A DNA stretch of 64,000 nucleotides from Claveliimonas acetigenes (lineage in GTDB: Bacteria > Bacillota > Clostridia > Lachnospirales > Lachnospiraceae): NCBI RefSeq assembly GCF_025567385.1, contig NZ_JAOQJU010000016.1:3692-67691 (forward strand), given 5' to 3'. Position 1 is the stretch's first letter. Each line of letters opens with the position of its first letter. The notes under the pieces are model-generated. The model saw only the letters and a list, made by a program, of their open reading frames with translations. It searched no databases and had not been told where the DNA came from. Below, piece by piece: positions 53,111-61,863 of the stretch. The position numbers were made by a program, and so were the translations under genes.

Positions 53111-55339
53111 TTAAAATATATTCATTGGATTAAAATCAAACTGAACCCGCAGGGAATCAAACCCGCTGTTCACTTCAATATATTGTTCTAACCTGTCTTT
53201 TGCCTTTATAAGCATACCATATTCTTCACATTTTAGATAGAGAATCTTTCGATAAATATCATTCACTTTTCCCACACTCGGACTTGCCGGTCCAATGACT
53301 GTCAGCAAATGATTCTTATCCATCCGCTCTGCATATTTCTTCAGATAATCCGCCGCTGTCTCCAGAAGCTCTTCATCCGCCCCGGTAATCAGAACTGCCA
53401 AAAGTTCTCTTACCGGAGGATACCCCATCAGTTCCCGGTAACCGATTTCCTTTCGGTAAAACCCTTCATAATCCTGTCTTACCGCTGCCTCGATACTATA
53501 ATGTTCCGGACTGTAGGTCTGTATCACTGCCTCACCCTTCTCCCTGCCTCTTCCGGCTCTTCCCACTGCCTGGGTAAGAAGCTGGAATGTCCGCTCTCCG
53601 GCACGGTAATCATCCGCATACAGGGACATATCCGCCGCAAGAACTCCTACCAGCGTTACATTTGGAAAATCATGTCCCTTCACAATCATCTGCGTTCCTA
53701 CCAGAATGTCCGCTTCTTCATTTGCAAATGCCGCAAGGATTTTCTCATAACCATCCTTATTCTTCGTAGTATCCATATCCATCCGAAGAACCCGCGCGCC
53801 GGGGAACACCTTTTTCACCAGGTCTTCTACCTGCTGCGTTCCTGCCCGAAAACCACCCATATGGGGAAATCCACAGACCGGACACACTGAAACCATCGGT
53901 TTCTCATAACCACAGTAATGGCAGACCAGCTTCCCATTCTTGTGAGCAGATAATGCCACATCACAATGCGGACATTTTTCCACATAACCGCAGGAACGGC
54001 AGGATACGAAGCCCGCATAGCCTCTTCGGTTAAGAAAAAGCATCGTCTGCTGTCCTTTTGCAAGGCGATCCGACATCAGCTCCCGCAGCCTGTCACTTAG
54101 GATGGAGCGGTTTCCGCCGGAAAGCTCTCTGCGCATATCCACTGTATACACCTCCGGCATGCACTGCCTCTGCGCCCTGTTCTTAAGCTCCAGCAGTTTA
54201 TATTCTCCCATTTCTGCACGGTAATATGCCTCCAACGACGGGGTTGCCGACCCCAGGACAACACTTGCCCCGGAAAGCTCCGCCCTGTGGATCGCAGTCT
54301 CCCTTGCATGGTATCTTGGCGTCTGTTCGCTCTTATACGTAGGTTCATGTTCTTCATCGATTACGATCAGTCCCAAATCGGGAAATGGAGTAAAAAGTGC
54401 AGATCGAGGACCAATCATCACATCCACATCCCCGCATTTTGCCCTTTGCATCTGATCGTACCGCTCCCCTGCTGACATACGAGAATTCATGATTGACACT
54501 CTGTCCCCGAACCTTCGGTAAAACCGCATAACCGTCTGATAAGTCAGAGAAATCTCCGGGATCAGCACGATTGCCTGCCTTCCTCTTTCTACCACTCTGG
54601 CAATCATTTCCATATAAACTTCCGTCTTTCCGCTTCCGGTAACTCCATGAACCAGATACGTATTACGCTCTCCTGCTTCATAATCTCTGCTGAAAGTATG
54701 GATTACATTTTGCTGTTCTTCTGTATAGGACAGCTGTTTCATTCTCTCTCCCTCTGCAATCCGCGGACTCCGGAACACTCTCTCCGATTCTATTGTCAAA
54801 ACGCCCTGCTCTTCCAGCGCACGGATTACAGGCGCTGTGATACTCAGATGCTTTCTCACCAGTCCGTACTCCAGCACCGGGTCATCAAGAAGCGCAGCAA
54901 GGAGCCTTGCCCTTGCCCGCTGGTTCTTATTCAGGTAAATCTCCAACTGTTTCCTGCCTTCTTCCTCATTCAAAAGAAGCCGGATCGTGCGCTTCTCCTT
55001 CTCATTTTCCCTTCGCTTAACCGGCAGCACTGTCTTCAGCGCCTGAATCATCGTTCCGCCGTAAGACTCTTTCATCCATGCAGCCAGCGCCACAAGCTGG
55101 GCTTCTATCGCCACGCCGTCCTCTGAAACACCGGCCACGGATTTTATCTTATCAGCATCATAATCCGCTCTGTCACAAAGCCCTACCACATAGCCTTTCG
55201 TCTCTTTATTCCCTCTGCCAAAAGGTACGATTACCTCCATGCCTGTTCGCAGTGTTCCCTCCAGTTCAGGGGGAACACTATACTGAAAGATTCTGTCTAA
55301 CTTTTCATGTGTAATGTCTATGATAATATTTGCGTACAT
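53111..55339 (-). CDS. priA: Primosomal replication restart helicase PriA
   Basis: 742 residues. N-terminal DNA-binding domain, then Walker A GVTGSGKTEVYMEMIA near residue 233, the DEEH box VIDEEHEPTYKSEQTPRYHA near residue 327, helicase motif III GSATPSLEAYY, eight zinc-binding cysteines (CRSCGYVEKCPHC, CHYCG, CPVCG) near residues 455-490, and motif VI AVGRAGRGREKG near residue 595. It overlaps murE by 22 bases. Confidence 0.96.
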   Translation of the reverse strand: MYANIIIDITHEKLDRIFQYSVPPELEGTLRTGMEVIVPFGRGNKETKGYVVGLCDRADYDADKIKSVAGVSEDGVAIEAQLVALAAWMKESYGGTMIQALKTVLPVKRRENEKEKRTIRLLLNEEEGRKQLEIYLNKNQRARARLLAALLDDPVLEYGLVRKHLSITAPVIRALEEQGVLTIESERVFRSPRIAEGERMKQLSYTEEQQNVIHTFSRDYEAGERNTYLVHGVTGSGKTEVYMEMIARVVERGRQAIVLIPEISLTYQTVMRFYRRFGDRVSIMNSRMSAGERYDQMQRAKCGDVDVMIGPRSALFTPFPDLGLIVIDEEHEPTYKSEQTPRYHARETAIHRAELSGASVVLGSATPSLEAYYRAEMGEYKLLELKNRAQRQCMPEVYTVDMRRELSGGNRSILSDRLRELMSDRLAKGQQTMLFLNRRGYAGFVSCRSCGYVEKCPHCDVALSAHKNGKLVCHYCGYEKPMVSVCPVCGFPHMGGFRAGTQQVEDLVKKVFPGARVLRMDMDTTKNKDGYEKILAAFANEEADILVGTQMIVKGHDFPNVTLVGVLAADMSLYADDYRAGERTFQLLTQAVGRAGRGREKGEAVIQTYSPEHYSIEAAVRQDYEGFYRKEIGYRELMGYPPVRELLAVLITGADEELLETAADYLKKYAERMDKNHLLTVIGPASPSVGKVNDIYRKILYLKCEEYGMLIKAKDRLEQYIEVNSGFDSLRVQFDFNPMNIF

Positions 55340-56847
55340 GTAATCTCCTTTACCAGTTTCCTGTCATCCATTTCATAGCGGATGCCCTGAATTTCCTGGT
55401 ATGTCTCGTGTCCTTTCCCGGCAATTATAATCACATCGCCGGATTTTCTGTTCTCTATTGCATAGCGAACGGCTTCCCTGCGGTCTTCTACCACCACATA
55501 CGCTCCATTCGTCCTCTTCATTCCCGTCAAAATGTCTTTTATAATCTCTCCCGGCTCTTCATACCTTGGATTATCCGTTGTAATCACAGTGAAGTCCGCG
55601 TATCTTCCCGCCACTTCTCCCATTTCATACCGCCGTTCTTTGGAGCGATTGCCTCCGCACCCAAATACTACAACAATTCTGCCATCTGCGTACTCCCTTA
55701 ACATCTGCAGTATGCTCTTAAGGCTCATAGCATTATGAGCATAATCTACAAAAACCATCCCGTCTCTCCATGCCGCCGCCAGCTCCATCCTTCCCGGAAT
55801 CCTGATTTTCTTAAGTCCCTCCCGTATCGTTTCATTTTCCACACCCAGATATCTCACAGCAGCGGCGGCTGCCATGGAATTGTATACGTTAAAGTGGCCG
55901 GGAAGCGGAAGCTCTATCTCTATCTCCTCTGCCTGCCTTTTCCCATCTGCCATACCCAGCCGATACCTTATCCCAAAGCAATCTCTCCTACATATCTTCC
56001 GAATATCCAAAGCATGGTAATCCATTTGCACACATCCGCCACCGCATCCATAAGTGATTTTTTCACATTCGGTTCCCTCAAAAATCTCTTCGTACCACGG
56101 ATCGTCCGCATTTCCAATTCCCACTTTGCTCTGTAAAAATAAAAGATGCTTACATTGCAGATATTCTTCAAAATCCGCATGTTCACTGGTTCCGATATGA
56201 TCTCTCCCAAGATTGGTAAAAATCCCCACTTCAAACCTTATTCCTGCCGTCCGCTTCAGTTTTAATCCCTGAGAAGACACCTCCATTACCACACTGTCAC
56301 ATCCCGCCACCACCATCTCATGCAGATATGCCTGTATCTGGCAGGATTCCGGCGTCGTATTGTAGCTGCTAAGAATCCGCCGTCCGGTATCCACCCGAAC
56401 CGTACCAATCAGCCCGGTCTTGTGTCCGCCGTAATTCAGAAGCTGCTGAACCATACACGCCGTTGTCGTTTTGCCTTTCGTTCCTGTAATACCAATCACT
56501 TTCATTTTCCGAGCCGGATAACCGTATAAAGCCGCCGACATCAGCGCCAGTGCATATCTGGTATCACTCACCCGGATAATCGTCACATTCCTGGAATCCG
56601 GCAGAAAATCCTCACACCGAATCCACCGCTCATAACACTCCTCACTCTGTATCACCAGCGCCGTCGCGCCCCGCTCCAGAGCCTTTCCCACAAAATCATG
56701 ACCATCCCTGCAGTATCCTTTTATACAAACAAAAACATCCCGTTCTCCAATATTCTCCGTATCATTGGTAACTTTCCTTATCTTCCTCTCAACCGTACCC
56801 TTAAGAACCTCATACGTAAGCCCTGTAAGAAGTTCGGAAAGCTCCAT
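55318..56847 (-). CDS. murE: UDP-MurNAc-L-Ala-D-Glu:meso-diaminopimelate ligase type MurE
   Basis: 509 residues. The enzyme adds the third stem-peptide residue. P-loop GITGTKGKTTTACMVQQL near residue 118, NTTPES, EVSSQGLKLKRTAGIRFE, carbamylated-Lys region YLQCKHLLFL, VDYAHNAMSLKSIL and TTDNPRYEEPGEIIKDIL near residue 423 are present. DNPR is the motif that normally selects meso-DAP. It heads the murE-priA-def-fmt transcript behind a good promoter. A second, divergent MurE-like protein lies at 58295-59827. Confidence 0.94.
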   Translation of the reverse strand: MELSELLTGLTYEVLKGTVERKIRKVTNDTENIGERDVFVCIKGYCRDGHDFVGKALERGATALVIQSEECYERWIRCEDFLPDSRNVTIIRVSDTRYALALMSAALYGYPARKMKVIGITGTKGKTTTACMVQQLLNYGGHKTGLIGTVRVDTGRRILSSYNTTPESCQIQAYLHEMVVAGCDSVVMEVSSQGLKLKRTAGIRFEVGIFTNLGRDHIGTSEHADFEEYLQCKHLLFLQSKVGIGNADDPWYEEIFEGTECEKITYGCGGGCVQMDYHALDIRKICRRDCFGIRYRLGMADGKRQAEEIEIELPLPGHFNVYNSMAAAAAVRYLGVENETIREGLKKIRIPGRMELAAAWRDGMVFVDYAHNAMSLKSILQMLREYADGRIVVVFGCGGNRSKERRYEMGEVAGRYADFTVITTDNPRYEEPGEIIKDILTGMKRTNGAYVVVEDRREAVRYAIENRKSGDVIIIAGKGHETYQEIQGIRYEMDDRKLVKEITCTQILS

Positions 56848-56878
56848 ATTGATTCCTTACTATTTAAACTTACTTATA

Positions 56879-56907
56879 ATTTTTACACAAATCCCCAAAA
56901 CCGTCAA
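56879..56907 (-). promoter_or_regulatory. Promoter of murE-priA-def-fmt
   Basis: -35 TTGACG (56902-56907), 17-base spacer, -10 TAAAAT (56879-56884). Each box has one mismatch to consensus. The leader is about 25 bases. Confidence 0.7.
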
Positions 56908-56917
56908 CCGTTTCCAA

Positions 56918-56947
56918 TTGCCAAAATTCGCCACAGTATGATACAAT
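56918..56947 (+). promoter_or_regulatory. Promoter of the arginase gene
   Basis: -35 TTGCCA (56918-56923), 18-base spacer, -10 TACAAT (56942-56947), each one mismatch from consensus. It is divergent from the murE promoter. Transcription would begin near 56954, just before the structured leader. Confidence 0.65.
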
Positions 56948-56960
56948 AATTACCATTCAC

Positions 56961-57062
56961 AGCCGATTTGAAATCCAATATGGATTCGTCGTGCTTGCAC
57001 GTAAGAAGATATAGACGAATGCAGTTCCGATTGGAAAGGCGTCGGCTGCTTGCAGACAAGCA
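56961..57062 (+). ncRNA. Structured 5' leader of the arginase mRNA, candidate cis-regulatory RNA
   Basis: Nested helices: AGCCGA (56961-56966) with TCGGCT (57042-57047); TCCAAT (56974-56979) with ATTGGA (57030-57035); ATTCGTC (56984-56990) with GACGAAT (57014-57020); apical CGTGC-TT-GCACG (56990-57001). A separate hairpin GCTTG-CAGA-CAAGC (57048-57061) follows. It starts within ~10 bases of the predicted transcription start and ends about 45 bases before the ATG. No known riboswitch class was recognised. The apical CRTGC-TT-GCAYG hairpin is shared with the element at 51513-51676. Confidence 0.55.
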
Positions 57063-57108
57063 CATTCGGAGCAACATGTTCGTTTTATTATCACATTGGG
57101 AGGGTATG

Positions 57109-57951
57109 ATGTTTCACATTTTTGGATGCCCCATGCACTTTGGGGTCGGTGACAAGGGACTGACCTACAGTCTCGACTATTTTAATGATTATTGTAAGGA
57201 TTTAGAAATTACCATGCTTCCGGAGATTACCATGCCGGAATACAATTTGAAGAATCTAAAGAATTTAAACAGTGTAATTGCCACCTGCGAGCAGATTGCC
57301 GAAGAAGGCCGCAAGGCAATCAAAAACGGCGAAGTTCCTCTTTTTATTGCCGGAGATCACAGTTCTGTGATCGGTACGATTTCAGCTTCTGCAACGTGTT
57401 ATGACAATCTGGGGCTTATCTGGATTGACGCGCATCCGGACATTAACACGGATGCCACTACAGTTACCGGGAATATCCACGGTATGCCCGTCGCTGCACT
57501 TCTCGGAATGGGAGAAAAAAGGCTGACTCAGATTTTGACGCCGGATGTGAAACTCCGGCCGGAAAATATTGTCATGATTGGCCTTCGGGATATAGATCCC
57601 CCAGAAGCCACATTTTTAGAAAAATTAAAAATCCGGCATTATACTTATGACGAAGTTCTGAAACGGGGACTGGAAGCCTGTTTAAATGATACGGTGTCTT
57701 ATCTTTCTCATTTAAAGCATGTCCATATCAGTTTCGATATCGACGTCATGGATCCTGCTTTCCTGCCCGGCGTTTCCGTACCCGTTCCTGATGGTTTTAA
57801 AGAAGCGGAAGCCTTCCGTATCATGGACAGATTAATGACTGAATTGCCTATTTCTTCTTATGATATCGTAGAATATAATGCCGAACATGACACAGATGAT
57901 AAAACTGCTGCCTTTGCCAAAAAATTGGCACATTTTATCTTAAAACATTGA
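57109..57951 (+). CDS. Arginase-family ureohydrolase, probably arginase
   Basis: 280 residues. Binuclear manganese motifs GDHSSVIG near residue 84, WIDAHPDINTDATTVTGNIHGMPVA near residue 103 and SFDIDVMDPAFLPGVSVPVPDG near residue 206 are complete. The NIHGMP extension after the DAHxD motif is more like arginase (RocF) than agmatinase, so conversion of arginine to ornithine and urea is favoured. ATGs abut at 57106 and 57109 behind GGGAGGG; the second has better spacing. Longer in-frame reading upstream runs through the structured leader and is rejected. It is monocistronic, convergent with the YccF gene. Confidence 0.88.
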   Translation: MFHIFGCPMHFGVGDKGLTYSLDYFNDYCKDLEITMLPEITMPEYNLKNLKNLNSVIATCEQIAEEGRKAIKNGEVPLFIAGDHSSVIGTISASATCYDNLGLIWIDAHPDINTDATTVTGNIHGMPVAALLGMGEKRLTQILTPDVKLRPENIVMIGLRDIDPPEATFLEKLKIRHYTYDEVLKRGLEACLNDTVSYLSHLKHVHISFDIDVMDPAFLPGVSVPVPDGFKEAEAFRIMDRLMTELPISSYDIVEYNAEHDTDDKTAAFAKKLAHFILKH

Positions 57952-57979
57952 TTCATATGCATTACTGAAAATAGTGTCT

Positions 57980-58243
57980 TTATAAGACTTCTGCGCCAAA
58001 TGGCATCAGTGCTAACTTGGCAAGCTTGAACTGCTGAAGCCCAAATGGAATGCCCACAACCGTCACACAAAGCATTGCTCCCAGTGCCAGATGTTCTATT
58101 GCAAGCGGAAGTCCCGACACCACCAGCCAGATAATATTGAGAAGGAAAGAACCGGTTCCTCCGCCGTATCTCACCTCTTTTCCAAAGGGGAAAAAGCTTA
58201 AAGAGGCAAATTTAAAACACAATACATTCCCAAAACATCCCAT
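57980..58243 (-). CDS. YccF-domain membrane protein with one shortened repeat
   Basis: 87 residues. YccF proteins usually carry two similar membrane units. Here the second is complete (LLNIIWLVVSGLPLAIEHL, then CVTVVGIPFGLQQFKLAKLA and MPFG). The first is reduced to MGCFGNVLCFKFASLSFFPFGKEV, as if GNVL had been joined directly to the FKxASLxxxPFG end, losing the intervening membrane segment of about 40 residues. The frame is open and an AGGGGA lies upstream, so it may still be made. Function of the family is unknown. Confidence 0.75.
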   Translation of the reverse strand: MGCFGNVLCFKFASLSFFPFGKEVRYGGGTGSFLLNIIWLVVSGLPLAIEHLALGAMLCVTVVGIPFGLQQFKLAKLALMPFGAEVL

Positions 58244-58294
58244 ACCGTATGTCCCCTGTTATTCTACCATAGTTTCAAATGATTTTAATCCTGA

Positions 58295-59827
58295 TTATTC
58301 TTCACATTTTCTCACATCATACTCTGCCAAGTACTTCTTCACATACTCCACGTCTGACGGACAGTTCAGGTATTCGCTTCCATATTTCTGTCTCGTCTCT
58401 CCGCCTTTTCCGGTCACGAGAAGGAGCGTCTTGCCTTCTGCTGATTCAATGGCAGCCTTGATTGCCTCTCCCCGATCCTCAATCATCTCATACGGGCAAT
58501 TCTGGGCTTCTACATATTGTGCAATATCCTCAGAAATGTCCTCTACCGGCTCATATCCCGGATCTTCTGCCACCAGGTATACTTTCTTGGAATACTGGCC
58601 CGCAACCGTTCCCAGATCACGGCGACGGATTAGGGCTTTCTTACCCGGGCAGCCGAAAATAGACACAATCGCATAATCCGGGTATTCTTCTTTCATAGAT
58701 GAAAACAATTTCTCAAAGCTTAACTTATTGTGTGCATAGTCTACAATTGCCAAAATGTTCTTGTCCTTGCTTGCATAAAGCTCCATTCTTCCGCTGGAAC
58801 GAGCACGTAAAAGCCCGGAATGGATATATTCCTTCGGAATACCGAACTTTACTGCCGCCGCAATGACACCCAGTGCATTCTCTACATTGAAAAGTCCCGG
58901 CATCGTCAGAATGAATTCTTCATCAAAAGCCTCGCATTTCACAGAAAACCTGGTTTCATTTCCCTCTTTACGGATATGGTAAGCGAAATAATCCGCAGAT
59001 GAATCCTTCGTACTGAAGGTAATCACTTCCTCCGCCGCCTTTGCCTCTTCCAGAATCCGGTCAATGTAATCTGCATCCAGATTCACCACCGCCGTCTTCG
59101 TTTTACCAAACATCAGCATCTTAGAAGAAAAATAATCCTCAAAATCTGCATGTTCAATCGGACTGATATGATCCTCAGAAATATTCAGGAAAATTCCCAC
59201 ATCGAATTTCATGTCATCTACACGGTGATATTTCAGCGCCTGGGAAGACACTTCCATCTGTGCGTATTCCATACCACAATCCAGAGCGTTGCGCAGATGC
59301 TGCTGCAGTTCTACTGCCTCCGGGGTGGTAATATGGGACTCTACCTTTGATTTGCCATCATAAATATCAATCGAAGAAATCACAGCGCTGTCTTTTTTAT
59401 TTTGCGCTTCCAGATAATCATCTACAATCGCTTTCATATAATAAACGGAGGTAGATTTTCCTTTTGTTCCGCCCACACCTACAAGCCGTAAATCTTCCCA
59501 TGGATTATTATAAAACAAATTGGCAAGAACCGACATCGCTTCACGGATATCCTTTACCAGAATATAAGGAACTTCTGCTTCAAGCTCAAAAACCTTCTCA
59601 CTAATATAGCAGACTGCCCCCTTTCCTACGGCTTCTCTCAGGTAAACCGGCTTAAATGCCGCACCCTTGCAGATAAATAAAGTGTCTTCCGACACCTCTT
59701 TGGAATTATAGGTAAGATTTCTAATAACATTCTCTTCTTTACCATATAATTCACAGGAGGCGAACATTCCCCGTTTTCTCAGCGCCTCCACATATTCCTG
59801 TATTTTATAAAACTTCATCTCTGCCAT
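58295..59827 (-). CDS. Second MurE-like Mur ligase with atypical specificity motif
   Basis: 510 residues with full Mur-ligase architecture: P-loop VGGTKGKSTSVYYMKAIV near residue 118, THTTP-equivalent SHITTPEAVELQQ, MEVSSQALKYHRVDD, FSSKMLMFGKT (carbamyl-Lys), VDYAHNKLSFEKLF and IFGCPGKKALIRRRDLG. At the position of DNPR in the first MurE it reads AEDPGYEPVEDI (near residue 422), so meso-DAP is unlikely to be its substrate; L-Lys-type MurEs of lactic acid bacteria also lack DNPR. It is third in a three-gene transcript after a D-Asp-ligase-like enzyme and a racemase. The amino acid added is not known. The ATG at 59827 has GGGAG at 6-7 bases. Confidence 0.85.
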   Translation of the reverse strand: MAEMKFYKIQEYVEALRKRGMFASCELYGKEENVIRNLTYNSKEVSEDTLFICKGAAFKPVYLREAVGKGAVCYISEKVFELEAEVPYILVKDIREAMSVLANLFYNNPWEDLRLVGVGGTKGKSTSVYYMKAIVDDYLEAQNKKDSAVISSIDIYDGKSKVESHITTPEAVELQQHLRNALDCGMEYAQMEVSSQALKYHRVDDMKFDVGIFLNISEDHISPIEHADFEDYFSSKMLMFGKTKTAVVNLDADYIDRILEEAKAAEEVITFSTKDSSADYFAYHIRKEGNETRFSVKCEAFDEEFILTMPGLFNVENALGVIAAAVKFGIPKEYIHSGLLRARSSGRMELYASKDKNILAIVDYAHNKLSFEKLFSSMKEEYPDYAIVSIFGCPGKKALIRRRDLGTVAGQYSKKVYLVAEDPGYEPVEDISEDIAQYVEAQNCPYEMIEDRGEAIKAAIESAEGKTLLLVTGKGGETRQKYGSEYLNCPSDVEYVKKYLAEYDVRKCEE

Positions 59828-59841
59828 CTTCTTCTCCCTTT

Positions 59842-60558
59842 CTACCGGTATTCTGCGCCGGAGCGCAGGATTGATTCTCTCACCAGCACATCCATTGCAT
59901 CCAGGCAGATGGACGGAATCTCATGCTTCCCTTTAAATACGGACAATTCTGTACACGCCAGAATGACTGCATCACATCCCTTACGCATAAATTCACTGAT
60001 TACACGGTCAAACTTAGCCCGATCCCCCGGTTTCCCGCTCTTAATATCATCGTAAATCAAGGACATTACATCCTTCTGCCGTTCCGGCGACGGTTTGACC
60101 GGCGTCACTCCCAGCTTCTTGCACTCCTTATGATAGATACGGGAATTTATCGTTCCATCCGTCGCCATGATTCCGATCCTCTTTACATTGTCAAATGCAT
60201 TTACTGCATAGGCAACGCTCTCACGAATCATATGAATGACCGGTATCTGTACAGCCTTCTGAATCTGTTCATAGAAATAATGGGAAGTATTGCAGGTAAT
60301 CGCTATATTGGAAACCCCCAAACGCTCCAAGGTTCTTGCATCCTCCTGAAGCAGCCTGATGAGATGCTTATCGTCCCCCGTGATAATCGCCTCCGTCCTG
60401 TCCGGCATGGTAGCATGGCTTAAAATCACCATATCAATATGCTCCTGATCTTTCGACGCTTTCGTATGTGCAATCACATTTTCGTAATAGTAAGAAGAGG
60501 CTTCCGGCCCCATCCCGCCAATCACACCCAGCTTCTTTAATTCTCTTCTTTCTTCCAT
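59842..60558 (-). CDS. Aspartate/glutamate racemase family protein
   Basis: 238 residues, PLP-independent Asp/Glu racemase fold. GVIGGMGPEASSYYYENVI at the N-terminus is the aspartate-racemase signature. The two catalytic cysteines are in AITCNTSHYFYE near residue 87 and ILACTELSVFKG near residue 200. It would supply a D-amino acid, most likely D-Asp given the ligase encoded 12 bases upstream. AAAAGGG precedes the ATG. MurI-type glutamate racemase is less likely because the N-terminal GGMGPEAS motif is typical of the aspartate branch. Confidence 0.88.
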   Translation of the reverse strand: MEERRELKKLGVIGGMGPEASSYYYENVIAHTKASKDQEHIDMVILSHATMPDRTEAIITGDDKHLIRLLQEDARTLERLGVSNIAITCNTSHYFYEQIQKAVQIPVIHMIRESVAYAVNAFDNVKRIGIMATDGTINSRIYHKECKKLGVTPVKPSPERQKDVMSLIYDDIKSGKPGDRAKFDRVISEFMRKGCDAVILACTELSVFKGKHEIPSICLDAMDVLVRESILRSGAEYR

Positions 60559-60569
60559 ACCAATCCCTT

Positions 60570-61781
60570 TTACTTATAATATTTGTTAAAATAAGAATAT
60601 TGTTTCAAATGGGTCTTCGCCATGCGCAGGAAACGCATCGGCCTTAAATCTCCTCGCTTAAATACAGGATTCACCATTCTGCCCTCTTTTATCAGCTTCT
60701 TCATTTTAGCAACATATTGCGGATTCTTAATGTGCTTAAACGCCACACCCTTCGGAACGGTCATCCACAGATATTCTTCTGTTGCTTCCTCATAAGGCAA
60801 TTCTCTCTGGTAAATGTAATCTTCTACAAAATACTTTGCCACATTGAACCCGGAATTTGTAACATAATAATTACTTCTCCCCTGTCTGGTGTTAATCTCA
60901 AAAAAGCGGTAGGTATTATCACGCATATCATATTTAATATCAAAATTAGAAAAACCTACATAGTGCAGGTCTTCCAGCAGATTCTTCACGCGCCCCATCA
61001 ATTCTTTGTTAGGTTCTGTGATAATTACCGCATGATTTCCCAGCCCATGAGGCGTATGCTCTTCCAGAAGAACATGGCCCAGACACATCATCTTCACCTT
61101 ACCATTCCGGTCAGAATAGGAAGTCAGCACCCGCATATACTCATCATTTCCCGGAATGGTATCCTGAATAATCAAGGCATCGTCATATCCGGCTTCATAA
61201 ATCTGGCTGATTACCTTCTCCATTTCTTTCCGGCTGCCCAATTTATAAATCTTATTCTGCGTCGGGAACGGATGCTCCCAGTATGCGATACTGTTGGAAG
61301 GCTTTACAATGACCGGATAAGAGAAATCACAGGCAAAATCAAGCCCCATCTCTTTTCTGTATACAATGGTCTTCGGATAATCTACCCCGTGCTTCTCACA
61401 CAGCTGATAGAACCGCTCCTTCTGCTGCAGGCTGTCCATCAGATCAAAATCAATATACGGCGCAATTACATTTTCCGGCAGCTCCGCTTTATGCCTGCTG
61501 GCAAGAGCCACATAACTGTCACCACAGCCAATGAGAAGAATCTTCTTGTTGCTGTGCTGCTTCGCAAACTTCGTAATCCGCTTCACAAAATACTCGTCAG
61601 TGTCAATCGCCGGATTCCCTTCATATACCGTAATCTGGCTGTTGAAACTTGGTCCCGTCTGGTACTTGCCGAACACGTAGGACTTTACCTGATACTGTTC
61701 GTAAAAAGCGCGCGCCACACTGTAGGTATTAATATCTCCTCCCAGCAGAACCGGGATAAATTTTCTTTCTTTGAATTTCAT
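60570..61781 (-). CDS. ATP-grasp carboxylate-amine ligase resembling D-aspartate ligase (Asl family)
   Basis: 403 residues from ATG 61781. ATP-grasp features: KFIPVLLGGDINTYSVARAF at the N-terminus, ILLIGCGDSYVALASRHK near residue 85, YPVIVKPSNS near residue 160, DTIPGNDEYMRVLTSYSDR near residue 210, MMCLGHVLLEEHTPHGLGNH near residue 235 and FEINTRQGRSNYYV near residue 297 (Mg-ATP site). From memory these blocks are close to Enterococcus faecium Aslfm, which attaches D-Asp to the epsilon-amine of Lys in peptidoglycan precursors. The downstream racemase fits that role. The ATG at 61808 would sit about 8 bases from the transcription start without an SD, so 61781 is chosen, though its GGAG is rather far (14 bases). 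Confidence 0.82.
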   Translation of the reverse strand: MKFKERKFIPVLLGGDINTYSVARAFYEQYQVKSYVFGKYQTGPSFNSQITVYEGNPAIDTDEYFVKRITKFAKQHSNKKILLIGCGDSYVALASRHKAELPENVIAPYIDFDLMDSLQQKERFYQLCEKHGVDYPKTIVYRKEMGLDFACDFSYPVIVKPSNSIAYWEHPFPTQNKIYKLGSRKEMEKVISQIYEAGYDDALIIQDTIPGNDEYMRVLTSYSDRNGKVKMMCLGHVLLEEHTPHGLGNHAVIITEPNKELMGRVKNLLEDLHYVGFSNFDIKYDMRDNTYRFFEINTRQGRSNYYVTNSGFNVAKYFVEDYIYQRELPYEEATEEYLWMTVPKGVAFKHIKNPQYVAKMKKLIKEGRMVNPVFKRGDLRPMRFLRMAKTHLKQYSYFNKYYK

Positions 61782-61822
61782 CGTCTCTTGGAACACTCCT
61801 TTGTCCACATTTATTCCAGCCT

Positions 61823-61851
61823 ATTATACCCCCTCGCATCCCAGGTGTCAA
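61823..61851 (-). promoter_or_regulatory. Perfect consensus promoter of the D-Asp ligase/racemase/MurE2 operon
   Basis: TTGACA (61846-61851), exactly 17 bases, TATAAT (61823-61828). Predicted start near 61816, leaving a short leader of about 35 bases. Confidence 0.88.
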
Positions 61852-61863
61852 TGAAGGGTGAAC

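Noticed and set aside
56968..57108. N-terminal extension of arginase starting at 56968
   Set aside because: It would translate the nested-helix leader, has no SD, and begins upstream of the conserved family start at MMFHIFGCP.
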